The notes: generated by a model not told the origin, from the letters alone. Positions 8,704 through 16,984 are shown, counted from the first letter of the stretch. The stretch: DNA of 24,051 nucleotides from JAIVJN01 sp036732565 (GCA_036732565.1 DAINCF010000030.1:1-24051), one strand, 5' to 3'. Program-made: numbers and translations.

Positions 8704-9146
8704 GAGCCGTGTTCGTGGATACCGGCGCGTGGATGGCGTGTGCGGATGCGGCCGATCCGGCGCACGAGCCGTGCAGCGCGGCGCGTGACGCGGCACTTGA
8801 GGCGGGCAAGCCATTAATCACCAGCGATCTGGTGATTGATGAGACGCTGACACTCATTCGGTTTCGGCTCGGTCTCGGCGCAGCCATCGCGTGGTGGCAT
8901 CAAATTGAGGGGACCGCCCGCCTGCGCTGCGAGTGGATAGAACGCGACCGTTTCGAACGGGCGAGGCACTTGTTCTTCCAGTCCCGTGACGAAGGCTTAT
9001 CCTTCACCGACTGCACGACCATCGCGCTCATGCGCGAGTTGAAGCTGACGACGGTGATCGCGACCGACGGCCATTTCCGTCAGCTAGGATTCGAGGTCGT
9101 ACCGAGCGTGCGCGCTCACAAGTCGCGCAAGCGGCATCGCTCGTGA
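8700..9146 (+). CDS. PIN-domain ribonuclease toxin (VapC-like)
   Basis: The 148-residue protein has the four acidic positions of a PIN nuclease: Asp7 in FVDTGAWMA, Glu48 in VIDETLTL, Asp104 in LSFTDCTTIALM and Asp123 in IATDGHF. The last motif, followed by FRQLGFEVVP, is typical of VapC toxins. By family it cleaves RNA in a Mg-dependent way and is neutralised by the protein encoded just upstream, whose stop codon overlaps this start. The basic tail HKSRKRHRS is unusual but small. The gene ends 68 bp before the convergent FN3 gene. Confidence 0.92.
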   Translation: MRAVFVDTGAWMACADAADPAHEPCSAARDAALEAGKPLITSDLVIDETLTLIRFRLGLGAAIAWWHQIEGTARLRCEWIERDRFERARHLFFQSRDEGLSFTDCTTIALMRELKLTTVIATDGHFRQLGFEVVPSVRAHKSRKRHRS

Positions 9147-9197
9147 GACACGCGATCTCTTTCGTGGCGAACAACACGCAATAAACCGATGGTCGGT

Positions 9198-9211
9198 CGA
9201 GCCGCGGCTCG
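9198..9211. terminator. GC-rich palindrome between convergent genes, possible terminator
   Basis: cgagccgcggctcg is a perfect 14 bp palindrome, 3 bp beyond the stop codon of the minus-strand FN3 gene and 51 bp beyond the stop of vapC-like. Position suits a terminator hairpin, but no T-run follows on either strand, and a palindrome without a loop would lose its central pairs. Confidence 0.3.
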
Positions 9212-9214
9212 TCG

Positions 9215-11371
9215 TCATGGCACCACGAGTGTGACGGCCGCGGAAGGCGGACTCGAGCCTGCCGCATTCGTGGCGATGAGCCGCAGATAGAACGTCCCCG
9301 ACGGCGCACCGGCGAACGACACGCTCGTGCCCGTGACTGGTATCGACGCGATTGGCGCACCACCCGGCGTCAGGCTGCCTGTCAGCACGTAGCCCGTGGG
9401 TGCGGGACCACTCCCCGCCGACCACGACAGACTGACGGTCTGACCACTGACGACTGGCGCGTCGAGCACCGGTGCGCCAGGCAGGGTCGTCGGGCCTCCG
9501 GCGATCGTCGCGACCACTTCGTTCGACGGATCGCTGGTGCCGCACGGACCGACCGCTCGCACGCGGATGTAGTAGGTGCCAGGCCCAACGGCTCCGGAAA
9601 TCCCTCGGTTCGCGTTGAAGCTGAGCGGGATCGACGCAATGTTCGACAAACCGGGCCCCGAGCCCGCTTCGACGATGTAGCTGGTCGACAGTCCGGTCGC
9701 GGGCCACCGCAGCGTGATCAGATTCCCAGCCACTGTGGACGTGAGATCCCTGGGGGCTGGTTGCCCGTCGCACACGCCGGCGACGACCAAAAAACCTTCG
9801 GTCGACGGTGGTCCAACGGTGTTGCCATTGACGGCGCGCACGCGTATCGCAATGCGTCGAATCACCGGGACGGTGGCGGCGACCTGCGTCACGAGTCCTA
9901 CGCGCACGCTGGCCAGGTCGCTGAGGCCGGTGCCAGAGCCCGCTTCGATCTGATAGCCGGTGACCGGGAGACCGGTTGCATTCGGCGACCAGCTCACGGT
10001 GAGCGGCTCACCGATCAGCGCCTCGCCATACGGCGTGATGAAGGTGCTGATGGTCAGGCCGGTGGGTGCCGCCAGCGCTTCAGCCCCCAGCACGGAAAAG
10101 CGCGTCGACCGTCCGCCGGCCAGCACCATCACGTCGCCCGCCGTGGAAGCCGCCGCACTGGGCTGTTGGGATGGCCCCTCGAAGAGCGGGACTGGTGTCG
10201 ACCATGGCTGTCCCAGGGAGCGGCGCGCGGCGTAGAGACCTGTCTGTGGACTAGTGTTCACCCACGCAGCGGTGAAAATGCCTGCACCATCCGCTGCCAG
10301 TGCTGGCAGAAGGACGGGACGGACGCTGGGCCCAGACAAACTTGGCGCCGCCGTCCACGCGCCGCTCGACGCCGAAAACACACTGGAGGCGAGCACCGCT
10401 TGCTGCCCTTCCGTTCTGATCCATAGCGCGAGGGCATTGCCCGGTGCATCCGCCTTGACTGCCACATCGAAGCCAGCTGCTCCCAGGTCTTGGGATTGGC
10501 TCCACGAACCGGAAGACGCCACATATCTGCTCGCCAGCAGATGAGCCGCGCTCGAGCGCCACAGGGCGAAGACGTTCCCGCCGCCATCAGCGCTGAGTAC
10601 CGGACCGCTCACATTGTCTTGAACCAGGATCTGAGGACTGGACCACGCGTTGCTGCCGATGTCCGAACGACTCCACAGCATGGCGCGAGTCGCCGCGAAC
10701 CCTGTCGAGAAGACGATGGTGGCGACACCTGCCTGGTCCAGGACCCCACGTGGCATCGCCGCAAGATTCGTGGCCGCGAATGACGTGACGGTCACCGGAG
10801 CGCCCCAGGTGCCGGCAGCGGCAGACAAGCGTGTCGCGCGAATCAGCCGCGTATTGGACGCGCCGAATCCCTCCCACACGAGTAAGGCATTGCCCTGCGG
10901 GTCGATCGCCCCTTGAGGGAGACCCGCCGTCTGGGCTCCGTCCGGCGAGACGGGCCCGCTCCACGTGCCCGACGACGCCACGAACTTCGCCGCGCGGACC
11001 GCTCCTCCAGACCCGGTCCAGTAGGCAACCGCGTCCCCGGCGCCATTCATCACGACGTTGACACCGTTTGCCCCAGTGGTATCGAAGACCGTGGGCGCGC
11101 CCCACGTCCTCGACTGCGCATTGAAGCGAGCGACCTTCACCGTCGCCGACGAGAAATCCAAGCCTTCCACCCAGGCAGCAATCGCATTTCCGGCTGCATC
11201 ACCTGCCAGCTTCGATTCCCGGACGACTCCAGCTGTGATGGGCGTGATCACGCCCGTCCACGCCGGCTGCGCGGCCGATGGCCGGACAGACGACAGCACC
11301 AGACCGACCACGATCAGCAACAACGCGCCGCGGCCGACGCCGATCCGCCCAGTGCAATTCAACAAGCGCAT
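9215..11371 (-). CDS. Secreted beta-propeller-like protein with three C-terminal FN3 domains
   Basis: The product of 718 residues starts with a signal peptide (basic end, then GALLLIVVGLVLSS, cleavage near PSAAQP). Residues about 35-420 consist of degenerate repeats of about 45 residues with patterns such as GNAIAAWVEG, GDAVAYWTGS, GNALLVWEGF and GNALALWIRT, alternating with SGTWSGPV / AGTWGAPV. This is a beta-propeller-type array of the same style as the gene at 2159-4196. Three FN3 domains follow: one beginning PTGLTISTF, one PAPRDLTSTV and one PVLDAPVVSG, ending GSSPPSAAVTLVVP. ATG at 11371 is preferred over GTG at 11383 because AGGTGG lies 8 bp upstream of it. The protein is probably extracellular or surface-attached and non-enzymatic; no catalytic motif was seen. 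Confidence 0.88.
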   Translation of the reverse strand: MRLLNCTGRIGVGRGALLLIVVGLVLSSVRPSAAQPAWTGVITPITAGVVRESKLAGDAAGNAIAAWVEGLDFSSATVKVARFNAQSRTWGAPTVFDTTGANGVNVVMNGAGDAVAYWTGSGGAVRAAKFVASSGTWSGPVSPDGAQTAGLPQGAIDPQGNALLVWEGFGASNTRLIRATRLSAAAGTWGAPVTVTSFAATNLAAMPRGVLDQAGVATIVFSTGFAATRAMLWSRSDIGSNAWSSPQILVQDNVSGPVLSADGGGNVFALWRSSAAHLLASRYVASSGSWSQSQDLGAAGFDVAVKADAPGNALALWIRTEGQQAVLASSVFSASSGAWTAAPSLSGPSVRPVLLPALAADGAGIFTAAWVNTSPQTGLYAARRSLGQPWSTPVPLFEGPSQQPSAAASTAGDVMVLAGGRSTRFSVLGAEALAAPTGLTISTFITPYGEALIGEPLTVSWSPNATGLPVTGYQIEAGSGTGLSDLASVRVGLVTQVAATVPVIRRIAIRVRAVNGNTVGPPSTEGFLVVAGVCDGQPAPRDLTSTVAGNLITLRWPATGLSTSYIVEAGSGPGLSNIASIPLSFNANRGISGAVGPGTYYIRVRAVGPCGTSDPSNEVVATIAGGPTTLPGAPVLDAPVVSGQTVSLSWSAGSGPAPTGYVLTGSLTPGGAPIASIPVTGTSVSFAGAPSGTFYLRLIATNAAGSSPPSAAVTLVVP

Positions 11372-11383
11372 TACGATGTCCAC

Positions 11384-11932
11384 CTTTCGTCAGCCAGAGC
11401 ACGTCACGTCCGCCGCGTACCGTGAGTGGGGGCCTGTTAGCAGCAGTTGTGCCAACGACGCCACGGTATGAGTGCTGTGGCTCGCTCAGGGTCGATGATT
11501 CGACCGAGCGTAGATCAAACGCGAGGAATACCGCGAAGTCGGCTCACGCGGTCCGCGAGACTCAGGTGGCAACGGCGAGGTAACGCGTGCGGCCGAGGCT
11601 GCGATTGCATCCACGAGCCCGACTAAGTGTTCCTCAACCGTGACATGCGTCTGTCAACGAATCCTGCCGATGAGGGCCAACTTGAAGGAGTCGATGGCCA
11701 TGCGGAGAGACCAGCTACAGGACGAAGGGGGACTCGGACCACCAGTTGATTCCGCGCTACGCCGGGCTCTTCGATTATCGGCTAACGGGCGTCCCCTGGA
11801 CATGGCAGGTCACCGAGCAGACGGTATCGGGCGATTCCGCGCTGCAAAGCGCTGTTTACCGGGCGAGCGGCACACACGAACGTCCGAAGAGTTGACCGCT
11901 GGCGGGCACGGTCGACCTACGGGGACCGTGCC
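11384..11932. other. 550 bp intergenic region with one possible coding remnant
   Basis: I found no supported gene here. On the plus strand 11686-11895 is open and contains a peptide with protein-like character (PRYAGLFDYRLTGVPWTWQV, then SGDSALQSAVYRASG) ending in TGA. It has no recognisable start and I cannot name a family. The overlapping plus frame from 11640 is less convincing. The rest shows no hairpin or repeat I would call. Confidence 0.35.
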
Positions 11933-13063
11933 TCAGCGAACCGCAACCGCAAGCAGGGTGGCGTCGTCCTCGAACCCGGCTGTCGCGAATCGCCTGACCT
12001 CGCCGATCACCGCATTGTGTAGCCCGGCACCATCGAGATGCCGGTGACGTGCAAGCGCCTCGGACAACCGTTCCTCTCCGAACTCCTCTCCATCGGGGCT
12101 CCTCGCTTCGGTGATGCCGTCCGTGTAGAGGAGGAGTCGATCGCCGATGTGCAGCGAAGCCCGGGCGCCCGCGTATTCAAGGTCGGGAAAGACACCGAGG
12201 ACCGTGCCGGTCGACCGCAGCGCTTCGACGCGCCCATCCGCCCGCGCGAGCAGCGGCGGATTATGACCGGCATTGGCGTAGCAAATTTCACCGCGCGCTG
12301 CATCGAGCCGCAAGTACACCAGAGTGGCGAAGCGACCGGCGATCATCTGGCCGCACAAGAGGCGGTTGACGCTGGTGCACACCGCCTGGGGCGGCGATGC
12401 ATCCAACGCAAAGGCCCGCACGGAGGCTTGCAGACTCGACATGAGGAGCGCCGCCGGCAGCCCCTTGCCGGCGATGTCGGCGATGGAAAGGCCGATGACG
12501 TCTGCACCGAACTGGAACGCGTCGTAGGTGTCGCCACCAAGCGTCCCGGCCGGTTGCCAGGCGCCCACGACCTCGAAGCGTTCGGTCACGGGCAGCGTCG
12601 CCGGCATCAACGCCCGCTGGATGCGGAGCGCATCCCGCTGCTCGCTGGCATGGCGATTACTGCGGGCGCGGGCGCCGCGGCCTTCGGCGACCTCGCGCTC
12701 AAGAATCTGTATCAACGCGCGATTGTCCCAGGGCTTCTGCACAAAGCTTTGGGCGCCGGCGCGCATCGCCTCAACGGCCAGATCGATGTTTCCCCACGCT
12801 GTCATCACGACAATCGGCAGGTCGGGCCGCTCGGTACGGATCCGAGCAAGGAGCTGAAGGCCCTCCTCACCCGACGTCGTATCGCGTGAGTAATTGAGGT
12901 CCATCAGGACCGAGTCCCACTTCTCTGCTCGTACCCGATCGAGCAGCGCGGTCGGTGAGGTCACCAGCTGCAGCGAATAGTTTTCCTGCGACAGCAGCAG
13001 GCGCAGCGCCTCCAGCACATCCGTCTGGTCGTCAGCGATGAGGAGGCGTGCGGGGTCGGCCAT
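11933..13063 (-). CDS. Response regulator with SpoIIE/PP2C-type serine phosphatase output
   Basis: Residues 1-120 are a receiver domain: acidic pair Asp11-Asp12 (IADDQTD), phospho-acceptor Asp55 (VLMDLN), Thr88 (VVMTAWG) and Lys110 (FVQKPW). A short linker (EVAEGRGARARSNRHASEQR) leads to an RsbU/SpoIIE phosphatase with the expected motifs in order: ALMPATLP, GGDTYDAF (metal-binding Asp), IADIAGKGLPAALLMSSLQ, YANAGHNPPLL, LLLYTDGITEARSPDGEEF and, near the end, FEDDATLLAVAVR. The 376-residue length fits this architecture. By family it dephosphorylates an anti-sigma-factor antagonist when its receiver is phosphorylated, feeding a partner-switching stress response. No cognate kinase, anti-sigma kinase or STAS antagonist is in the window. 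The start is ATG at 13063, without a clear Shine-Dalgarno. Confidence 0.95.
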   Translation of the reverse strand: MADPARLLIADDQTDVLEALRLLLSQENYSLQLVTSPTALLDRVRAEKWDSVLMDLNYSRDTTSGEEGLQLLARIRTERPDLPIVVMTAWGNIDLAVEAMRAGAQSFVQKPWDNRALIQILEREVAEGRGARARSNRHASEQRDALRIQRALMPATLPVTERFEVVGAWQPAGTLGGDTYDAFQFGADVIGLSIADIAGKGLPAALLMSSLQASVRAFALDASPPQAVCTSVNRLLCGQMIAGRFATLVYLRLDAARGEICYANAGHNPPLLARADGRVEALRSTGTVLGVFPDLEYAGARASLHIGDRLLLYTDGITEARSPDGEEFGEERLSEALARHRHLDGAGLHNAVIGEVRRFATAGFEDDATLLAVAVR

Positions 13064-13251
13064 GGGCGGCGAGTAGCTTAGATCGGTGTGCCCTCGATCC
13101 TCTTACGACTCGGCCCTGCTTCCTTACGAAGGGCGTTTGGAATGGCGCACGCGACCCGATCCGCGCACGAGCGCGGAGACTTTCGGCTGGTCGATCTGCG
13201 GCACCTCCGCTGCCGCGGCCTGGGCCGGAAACGACTTCAGAGTTCGGAGCG

Positions 13252-13290
13252 CAGCTGCGCGAGGAATTGACGCTCGCAAAAAACGAGATC
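13252..13290 (+). pseudogene. Possible inverted fragment of the serine recombinase
   Basis: The plus strand reads AQLREELTLAKNEI here. In large serine recombinases a LREELTLA-type stretch is common in the coiled-coil segment that should lie between the two minus-strand fragments next door, and it is missing there. It looks as if that piece was inverted. The match is short and could be chance. Confidence 0.35.
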
Positions 13291-13310
13291 ACACCGGCCA
13301 GGGGATCGTG

Positions 13311-13613
13311 CACCCACAGGTCTGAGGCGCGCGGCAGACTGCGTTCCACGAACGCCAGGATGCCCTGTACGTCGAGTTTGTCGACCGCTTCGGATCGAGT
13401 TTCTGCGGGATGCCCTTGACGCGCTTCTCCTGCTCCGCCGTCCGGTCTTTCACCTCCGACCGCCGCTGGTCCCAGACATAGAGATTCCGGTCTTTGACCA
13501 AGCGCATGTAGCCGGCTGACGGCTGCAAGAGCGCGAGTTCGTCGGCGAACGTCACCTTCGAGCACGGCCTTGCTCACATTCACGGCGCGGGCACTTCGTT
13601 TGGCAGTCGGCAT
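13311..13613 (-). pseudogene. Remnant of a large serine recombinase (C-terminal region)
   Basis: Three minus-strand pieces in two frames resemble the C-terminal part of a large serine recombinase. The first, AVNVSKAVLEG, is the end of the zinc-ribbon region. After a frame change comes a stretch from TFADELALLQPSAGYMRLV to KRVKGIPQKLD, the start of the coiled-coil. After another frame change comes KLDVQGILAFVERSLPRAS. About 40 residues expected between the last two pieces are absent. The catalytic serine domain, recombinase domain and most of the zinc ribbon are gone, so nothing functional remains. It is mobile-element debris, most probably from an integrative element or phage. It joins directly to a GNAT fragment upstream (13664-13731). 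Confidence 0.65.
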
Positions 13614-13731
13614 ATACGTGAACTCCGCACTGCCCGTTCTCGCCGGCCAGGTCCTATTTGACTCTCACATTGGCCATCGAGGTAGACCGACGCTGACTCG
13701 AACCCCAAACGCTCGTACACGCGCCTGGCGC
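13553..13731. repeat. 179 bp dispersed repeat, copy B
   Basis: Second copy of the segment at 4658-4835, same orientation. Its right end breaks off inside the GNAT reading frame (minus-strand ARRVYERLGFESASVYLDGQ, 13664-13731). The bases that follow, up to the next gene's start at 13799, have no GNAT homology. Its left end continues into further recombinase sequence, unlike copy A. Confidence 0.85.
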
Positions 13732-13798
13732 TCGCGCACCATGTGCCACAATGCGTGTCGTGGATTGCGCGAAGTGCGCGGTCGGCAGGAGGAGCATC

Positions 13799-14692
13799 AT
13801 GGCATTTCGTCGACTTGCAAGCAGCATCGCCTTCACCCTGTTGACAGTGTGCGCATCCAGCGCTCAAGCGCAGGTGATCGGCACGTTTAGGTGGCAGACG
13901 CTCACGTATTGCAACGTGATCACGCTGACCATCGTGCAGCAGGGGGGCATGTATCAGCTCACTGGCGCAGACGATCTCTGCGGTGCCGGTGTCGCGCCGG
14001 CCACGGGCACGGCGGTGGTCACGGGCGGCGGGGTCGCGCTTGGGCTCACGGTGGTGCTACCTTCGGGCGCCGCCGCGCACATCACGTCCATCGTGAACGC
14101 GGCCACCGGCAACGGCACCTGGACGGATGCCGATGGAAACGGCGGCGTGTTCCTCCTGGCGGCGGGACCCGCCTCCGGTGGCTCCGCCAGACCTGCACCT
14201 GCGTCGGCGGCCGCCATCACCGCGACTCAACTCTCGCCGACGATCTACGCAGGCACGGGCAGTGCCATCACCGTCGCAAGAAGCGACCACAATCACGACG
14301 CCCGCTACTACACCCAGGCGCAGTCCGACGCGGCGCACAACGCACTGCTCACCAAGGCGGCACTGGGCCCTCGCGGGATCATCGCTCAAGCCGAGGTGAT
14401 CCAATCAAGCCAGACGTTCAGATACTCGCGCGCCTCGAACGGCCAGACTCTGACCGTGATGAGCCCAATCTTTGGCCCGGGCACGTCGGTGGTTTCATTT
14501 CCGGGCTTCGCAGGCGCGCCAGGCGGCTCGTTCGACCAAACCGTGCAAGTCACGTCTACCGGATACGGGGTCGTGTGTTCGGTCGTCTTGCGAACCGACG
14601 TGGGAACGACCCTCACGGCCGAGGTGAGGTGCTTCAACCCAAGCACTCTCCAACCTGTCGACTCGGCGTTTTTCATCACGGTCACATCCTAG
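13799..14692 (+). CDS. Secreted protein with tail-fibre-like HNHDARYY motif
   Basis: The 297-residue product begins with a clear signal peptide (residues 1-24, cleavage after SSAQA). ATG at 13799 is supported by GGAGGAG four bases upstream, rather than ATG 13751, which lacks one. Residues about 25-125 form a beta-rich domain with a Cys pair (YCNVI ... DDLCGAG) and the repeated ATGTAVV / GNGTWTDADG pattern. After an Ala/Pro linker comes SDHNHDARYYTQAQSDA, a motif seen in phage tail fibres and in secreted proteins of several phyla, where it usually marks a trimeric fibre segment. The C-terminal 110 residues (about 185-297) are again beta-rich. It is probably extracellular with a structural or adhesive role; no enzyme motif is visible. 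Its start lies just after the truncated GNAT fragment. Confidence 0.8.
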   Translation: MAFRRLASSIAFTLLTVCASSAQAQVIGTFRWQTLTYCNVITLTIVQQGGMYQLTGADDLCGAGVAPATGTAVVTGGGVALGLTVVLPSGAAAHITSIVNAATGNGTWTDADGNGGVFLLAAGPASGGSARPAPASAAAITATQLSPTIYAGTGSAITVARSDHNHDARYYTQAQSDAAHNALLTKAALGPRGIIAQAEVIQSSQTFRYSRASNGQTLTVMSPIFGPGTSVVSFPGFAGAPGGSFDQTVQVTSTGYGVVCSVVLRTDVGTTLTAEVRCFNPSTLQPVDSAFFITVTS

Positions 14693-15393
14693 ACCCACGC
14701 CGCTGCCTGTGTTGCCGGACGCCGCCAAGTGCCTTGACGATCTGTTGGAACAGGGGGTTTTTCAGCGGCCTCTTAGGGGAGGGCAGGGTTCGCGAAGTCG
14801 ATTGTGCACCTCTCACGGACGATGCGCGCTAAACCGACCTCGTTTGCTCACCCGGGCGAGTGTCAGTGCATGACCCCCGAGGCGCTACCGTTGATTGGGG
14901 TCTCAGGATGAGAGGGTGGAAACCCACCCGCTTCACGGTAGGTTAAGTACAAAACAGGTACAACTCGATCGTTTTGACCTGTAATCTCTGCAATCTATTG
15001 ATTTTCAAATGACTTATGTGGCGGATGGGGTGGGATTCGCGTCAGGCGCGAGCGAAGCGATGCGCCACTCCACAAGACCACCCGCCGAGCGGAGCGAGGC
15101 AAAGAAAAGAGGATTCGTGCCCACTCACGAAAGCCGCAGGCTTTTGTGGTGCGCCTGAAGACCAGCCTCTCCAGACAATTCGACCAAAGGTCGAATTGGC
15201 GCTCGCGCCGAAGCGCGATGTTCAGAGAGCGGGATTCGAACTCTCCAACACGACGCACTATCAGTTGCGGGATCTGGCTTGCCGGGGCTCATTACCCCGC
15301 ATTGCCGGGGCACGGGCGGCAGTTGCCTGGATTCCGGGCGCGTCAGGTGCCGCCGCAAGAAATATAGGCTCCCTGAAGCATCGCGAATGCAAG
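14693..15393. other. 700 bp non-coding region with hairpins and a dispersed repeat
   Basis: No credible gene. It holds a perfect 6 bp hairpin (gggtgg-aaac-ccaccc, 14914-14929), an AT-richer stretch around 14940-15015 that stands out from the GC-rich surroundings, and then the hairpin-rich repeat at 15019-15160. Further hairpin-prone sequence continues to about 15245 (for example tcgacc-aaa-ggtcga at 15180-15194). Confidence 0.6.
15019..15160. repeat. 142 bp dispersed direct repeat, copy 1
   Basis: This segment is repeated at 23909-24051 in the same orientation. Apart from the first dozen bases the copies differ by only one substitution and one small indel; copy 2 is cut by the window edge. 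It begins with a sequence close to the reverse complement of a tRNA-Ser 3' end (tggcgga...gggtgggattcg). It then carries phrases rich in self-complementarity: gcgagcgaagcgatgcgc, gccgagcggagcgaggc and a perfect aaagcc-gca-ggcttt hairpin. No reading frame in it is convincing. Such features suggest a structured RNA or a small mobile unit. Confidence 0.85.
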
Positions 15394-15720
15394 CTATTGG
15401 TTCTTCTTCGCGTGCGAGCTGGCGAGTTCGGCCTTGAAGGAGGTCTTCTCGTTGATGATCTTGGCCAGGGCCACAGCACTCGTCTTCGCTGGATCGAACG
15501 TGATCTCGGCGGTCCCTGTCGGTTGGCTTGCGACGGCGCCCGTGACGCCATCGACCTTCTTCACCAGTCGTTCAACTGTGGCGGCACAGGCTCCGCAGGC
15601 CATTCCCGAGATCTTCAGTGTCGTCTGCGTGCCCTGTGGGCGTGTCGTGGGCTGTGCGCTGGTCGCGCCTGACAACCCGAAGACGCCGAGGATACTCATG
15701 ACTGCAACCATCCTGCGCAT
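15394..15720 (-). CDS. MerP-like periplasmic heavy-metal-binding (HMA) protein
   Basis: This 108-residue protein has a signal peptide (MVAVMSILGVFGLSGATSAQ) and one HMA domain from about residue 33. The metal-binding loop is GMACGACAATVE, with Cys42 and Cys45 in the CxxC form typical of MerP and copper chaperone domains. The rest of the ferredoxin-like fold follows (VKKVDGVTGAVAS, then GTAEITFDPAKTSAVALAKII). The tail SSHAKKNQ is basic. ATG at 15720 follows AGAGAGG by a good spacing. It is the last gene of the minus-strand operon with the MerR, MerT-like and barrel genes, 10 bp after the barrel gene. By family it binds Hg(II) or another soft metal in the periplasm and hands it to the membrane transporter. 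The metal is inferred from context only. Confidence 0.9.
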   Translation of the reverse strand: MRRMVAVMSILGVFGLSGATSAQPTTRPQGTQTTLKISGMACGACAATVERLVKKVDGVTGAVASQPTGTAEITFDPAKTSAVALAKIINEKTSFKAELASSHAKKNQ

Positions 15721-15730
15721 GACTTCCTCT

Positions 15731-16696
15731 CTAGAAAGCGCGGCTGATGCCGAACTGAAGGACTGCTCGCGAATCGAGCTGTTTGTTCGCGAGCGACCGA
15801 TAGACCGGGACCTTTATCTCGGCCTGGACATTCACGCCCTTGCCGATCTGAGCTGCGATGCCCGGCGTCAGATAGAGCCAATTGCCACCTCCGACGAGAA
15901 CCGGCGTCCCCTGAAACGAGTCCTGCTCTCGATGAAGCCAGCCGACGCGCAAGAGTCCGTTCAGGCGGTTCGTGCCAAGCTCGCGCGCGCCGCCGACGTT
16001 GACCTCCCACGAGGCTCCGGTTCTGAGGCCGTCCTCATTCTCGTAGAACGGCAGGCGCGACGCGACACTGCCAAACGCCGTGTAATGGCCGATGCGCTTG
16101 GCGGTGTTGATCCCGAGAAGCGGGTCAAATGTGCCGCTTCCACGCTGCAAGCGTGACATCGGAACCAAGCTTCCTTCCTCGAGTTCGGCGCGAAAGCGTG
16201 GAACCTCGGTTCTGCCCGTCGGGAGCGAACCACCGAAATTGACGACCGTAAACCAGCCGTGTGTCGGCGTGAGCTTGTACCAACCAACCACAGAGGTATC
16301 GCCGAGGCCACTGAACGTCTCGCTGAAGTTCGTGGTTTGCGTGCCTCGATGAACGGTTCCTGAGCGCGTCACGTCTGGAATGCTCGCGGCGGCCTGAACA
16401 CCCAGCCGCTCGCTCAGGCGCAGATCAAGGGTCACCAATGGAACGAGTATCTGCGTGCGCTCGGAGAAATCGTTTTCCACTTCAGTCGTGCCGTCGTAGG
16501 CACGGTCTCTGTCCTCGGACACGACCCAAGCGCCGAGCTTCACGCGGCTGCCCGACACACCGTCCGTCAGTACGCCCCGCCAACCTGGCAGGTACGGATT
16601 GGCACATCCACTTCAAGTCATCTGCGCTGAAGCGGCGAGCGGAAGCAGCGCCGCTCCAGCAAGCGTCAGCACGAACGCGAGCCGCTTAAAAAACAT
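15731..16696 (-). pseudogene. Outer-membrane beta-barrel protein with an in-frame TGA after the signal peptide
   Basis: One frame encodes a 321-codon protein. Codons 1-27 are a standard signal peptide (MFFKRLAFVLTLAGAALLP ... ASAQMT), with GGAGG six bases before the ATG at 16696. Codon 28 is TGA (16613-16615). The same frame resumes SGCANPYLPGWRGVLTDG and continues as a barrel with alternating strands and a C-terminal aromatic (QFGISRAF), typical of outer-membrane proteins. TGG to TGA would explain the stop, as Trp fits the context. If the stop is real, only a GTG restart such as 16558 without export signal is left. Its 5' end overlaps the MerT-like gene by 11 bp. Within a metal operon, an outer-membrane barrel suggests metal passage across the outer membrane. 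It may be a very recent pseudogene or a base-call error. Confidence 0.8.
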
Positions 16697-16982
16697 CAAA
16701 GCCTCCGACGTGTCCGGCGGTGACCAGGAAGACGATCCCGCTTCCGAGGATTGCGACCAGGCGGTTGAACGCGCCACCACTCCGGCGAAACGTGAGCCAC
16801 ATCGACACCGCCAATGATGCTGCACTCGACACCAGAAATAGCGGACGATGCGAAACCACGACATTCGAGAGACCGACGCTGCCGACACCTGCCAGGGACA
16901 GCGCCGCTGGAATGACGCAACAGGGGCGGGCGAGAAATCCCGCAATGGCCGCAAAGATAGCACTGTGAAGAGTCGCCACCAT
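16686..16982 (-). CDS. Small MerT-like membrane transporter
   Basis: The 98-residue protein has three hydrophobic helices: about residues 8-32, 45-65 and 74-92. The first holds a vicinal cysteine pair in ARPCCVIPAALSLAGVGSVGLS, the hallmark of MerT-type mercuric ion transporters, where CC receives metal from MerP. ATG at 16982, two bases after the merR-like stop, gives the natural start; GTG at 17003, inside that gene, is an alternative. Neither has a strong Shine-Dalgarno, so coupling to the regulator is likely. Its stop overlaps the start of the barrel gene. Compared with classical MerT the loop between helices 2 and 3 is short and I see no second cysteine pair. Metal specificity is therefore uncertain. 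Confidence 0.82.
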   Translation of the reverse strand: MVATLHSAIFAAIAGFLARPCCVIPAALSLAGVGSVGLSNVVVSHRPLFLVSSAASLAVSMWLTFRRSGGAFNRLVAILGSGIVFLVTAGHVGGFDVF

Positions 16983-16984
16983 GG

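Noticed and set aside
13891..14832. Second 313-residue plus frame over the secreted protein
   Set aside because: His/Arg-rich shadow; the other frame has a signal peptide, Shine-Dalgarno and fibre motif.
15224..15260. tRNA gene suggested by gggattcgaactc
   Set aside because: The stem halves around the TTCGAA core do not pair as a T-arm and no anticodon arm is present.
14881..15260. CRISPR array or integron attachment series
   Set aside because: Hairpin phrases differ from each other and there are no regularly spaced identical repeats or spacers.
16613..16615. TGA at codon 28 of the barrel gene as selenocysteine
   Set aside because: No SECIS-like hairpin recognised, no redox context at this position, and Trp by one transition explains it better.
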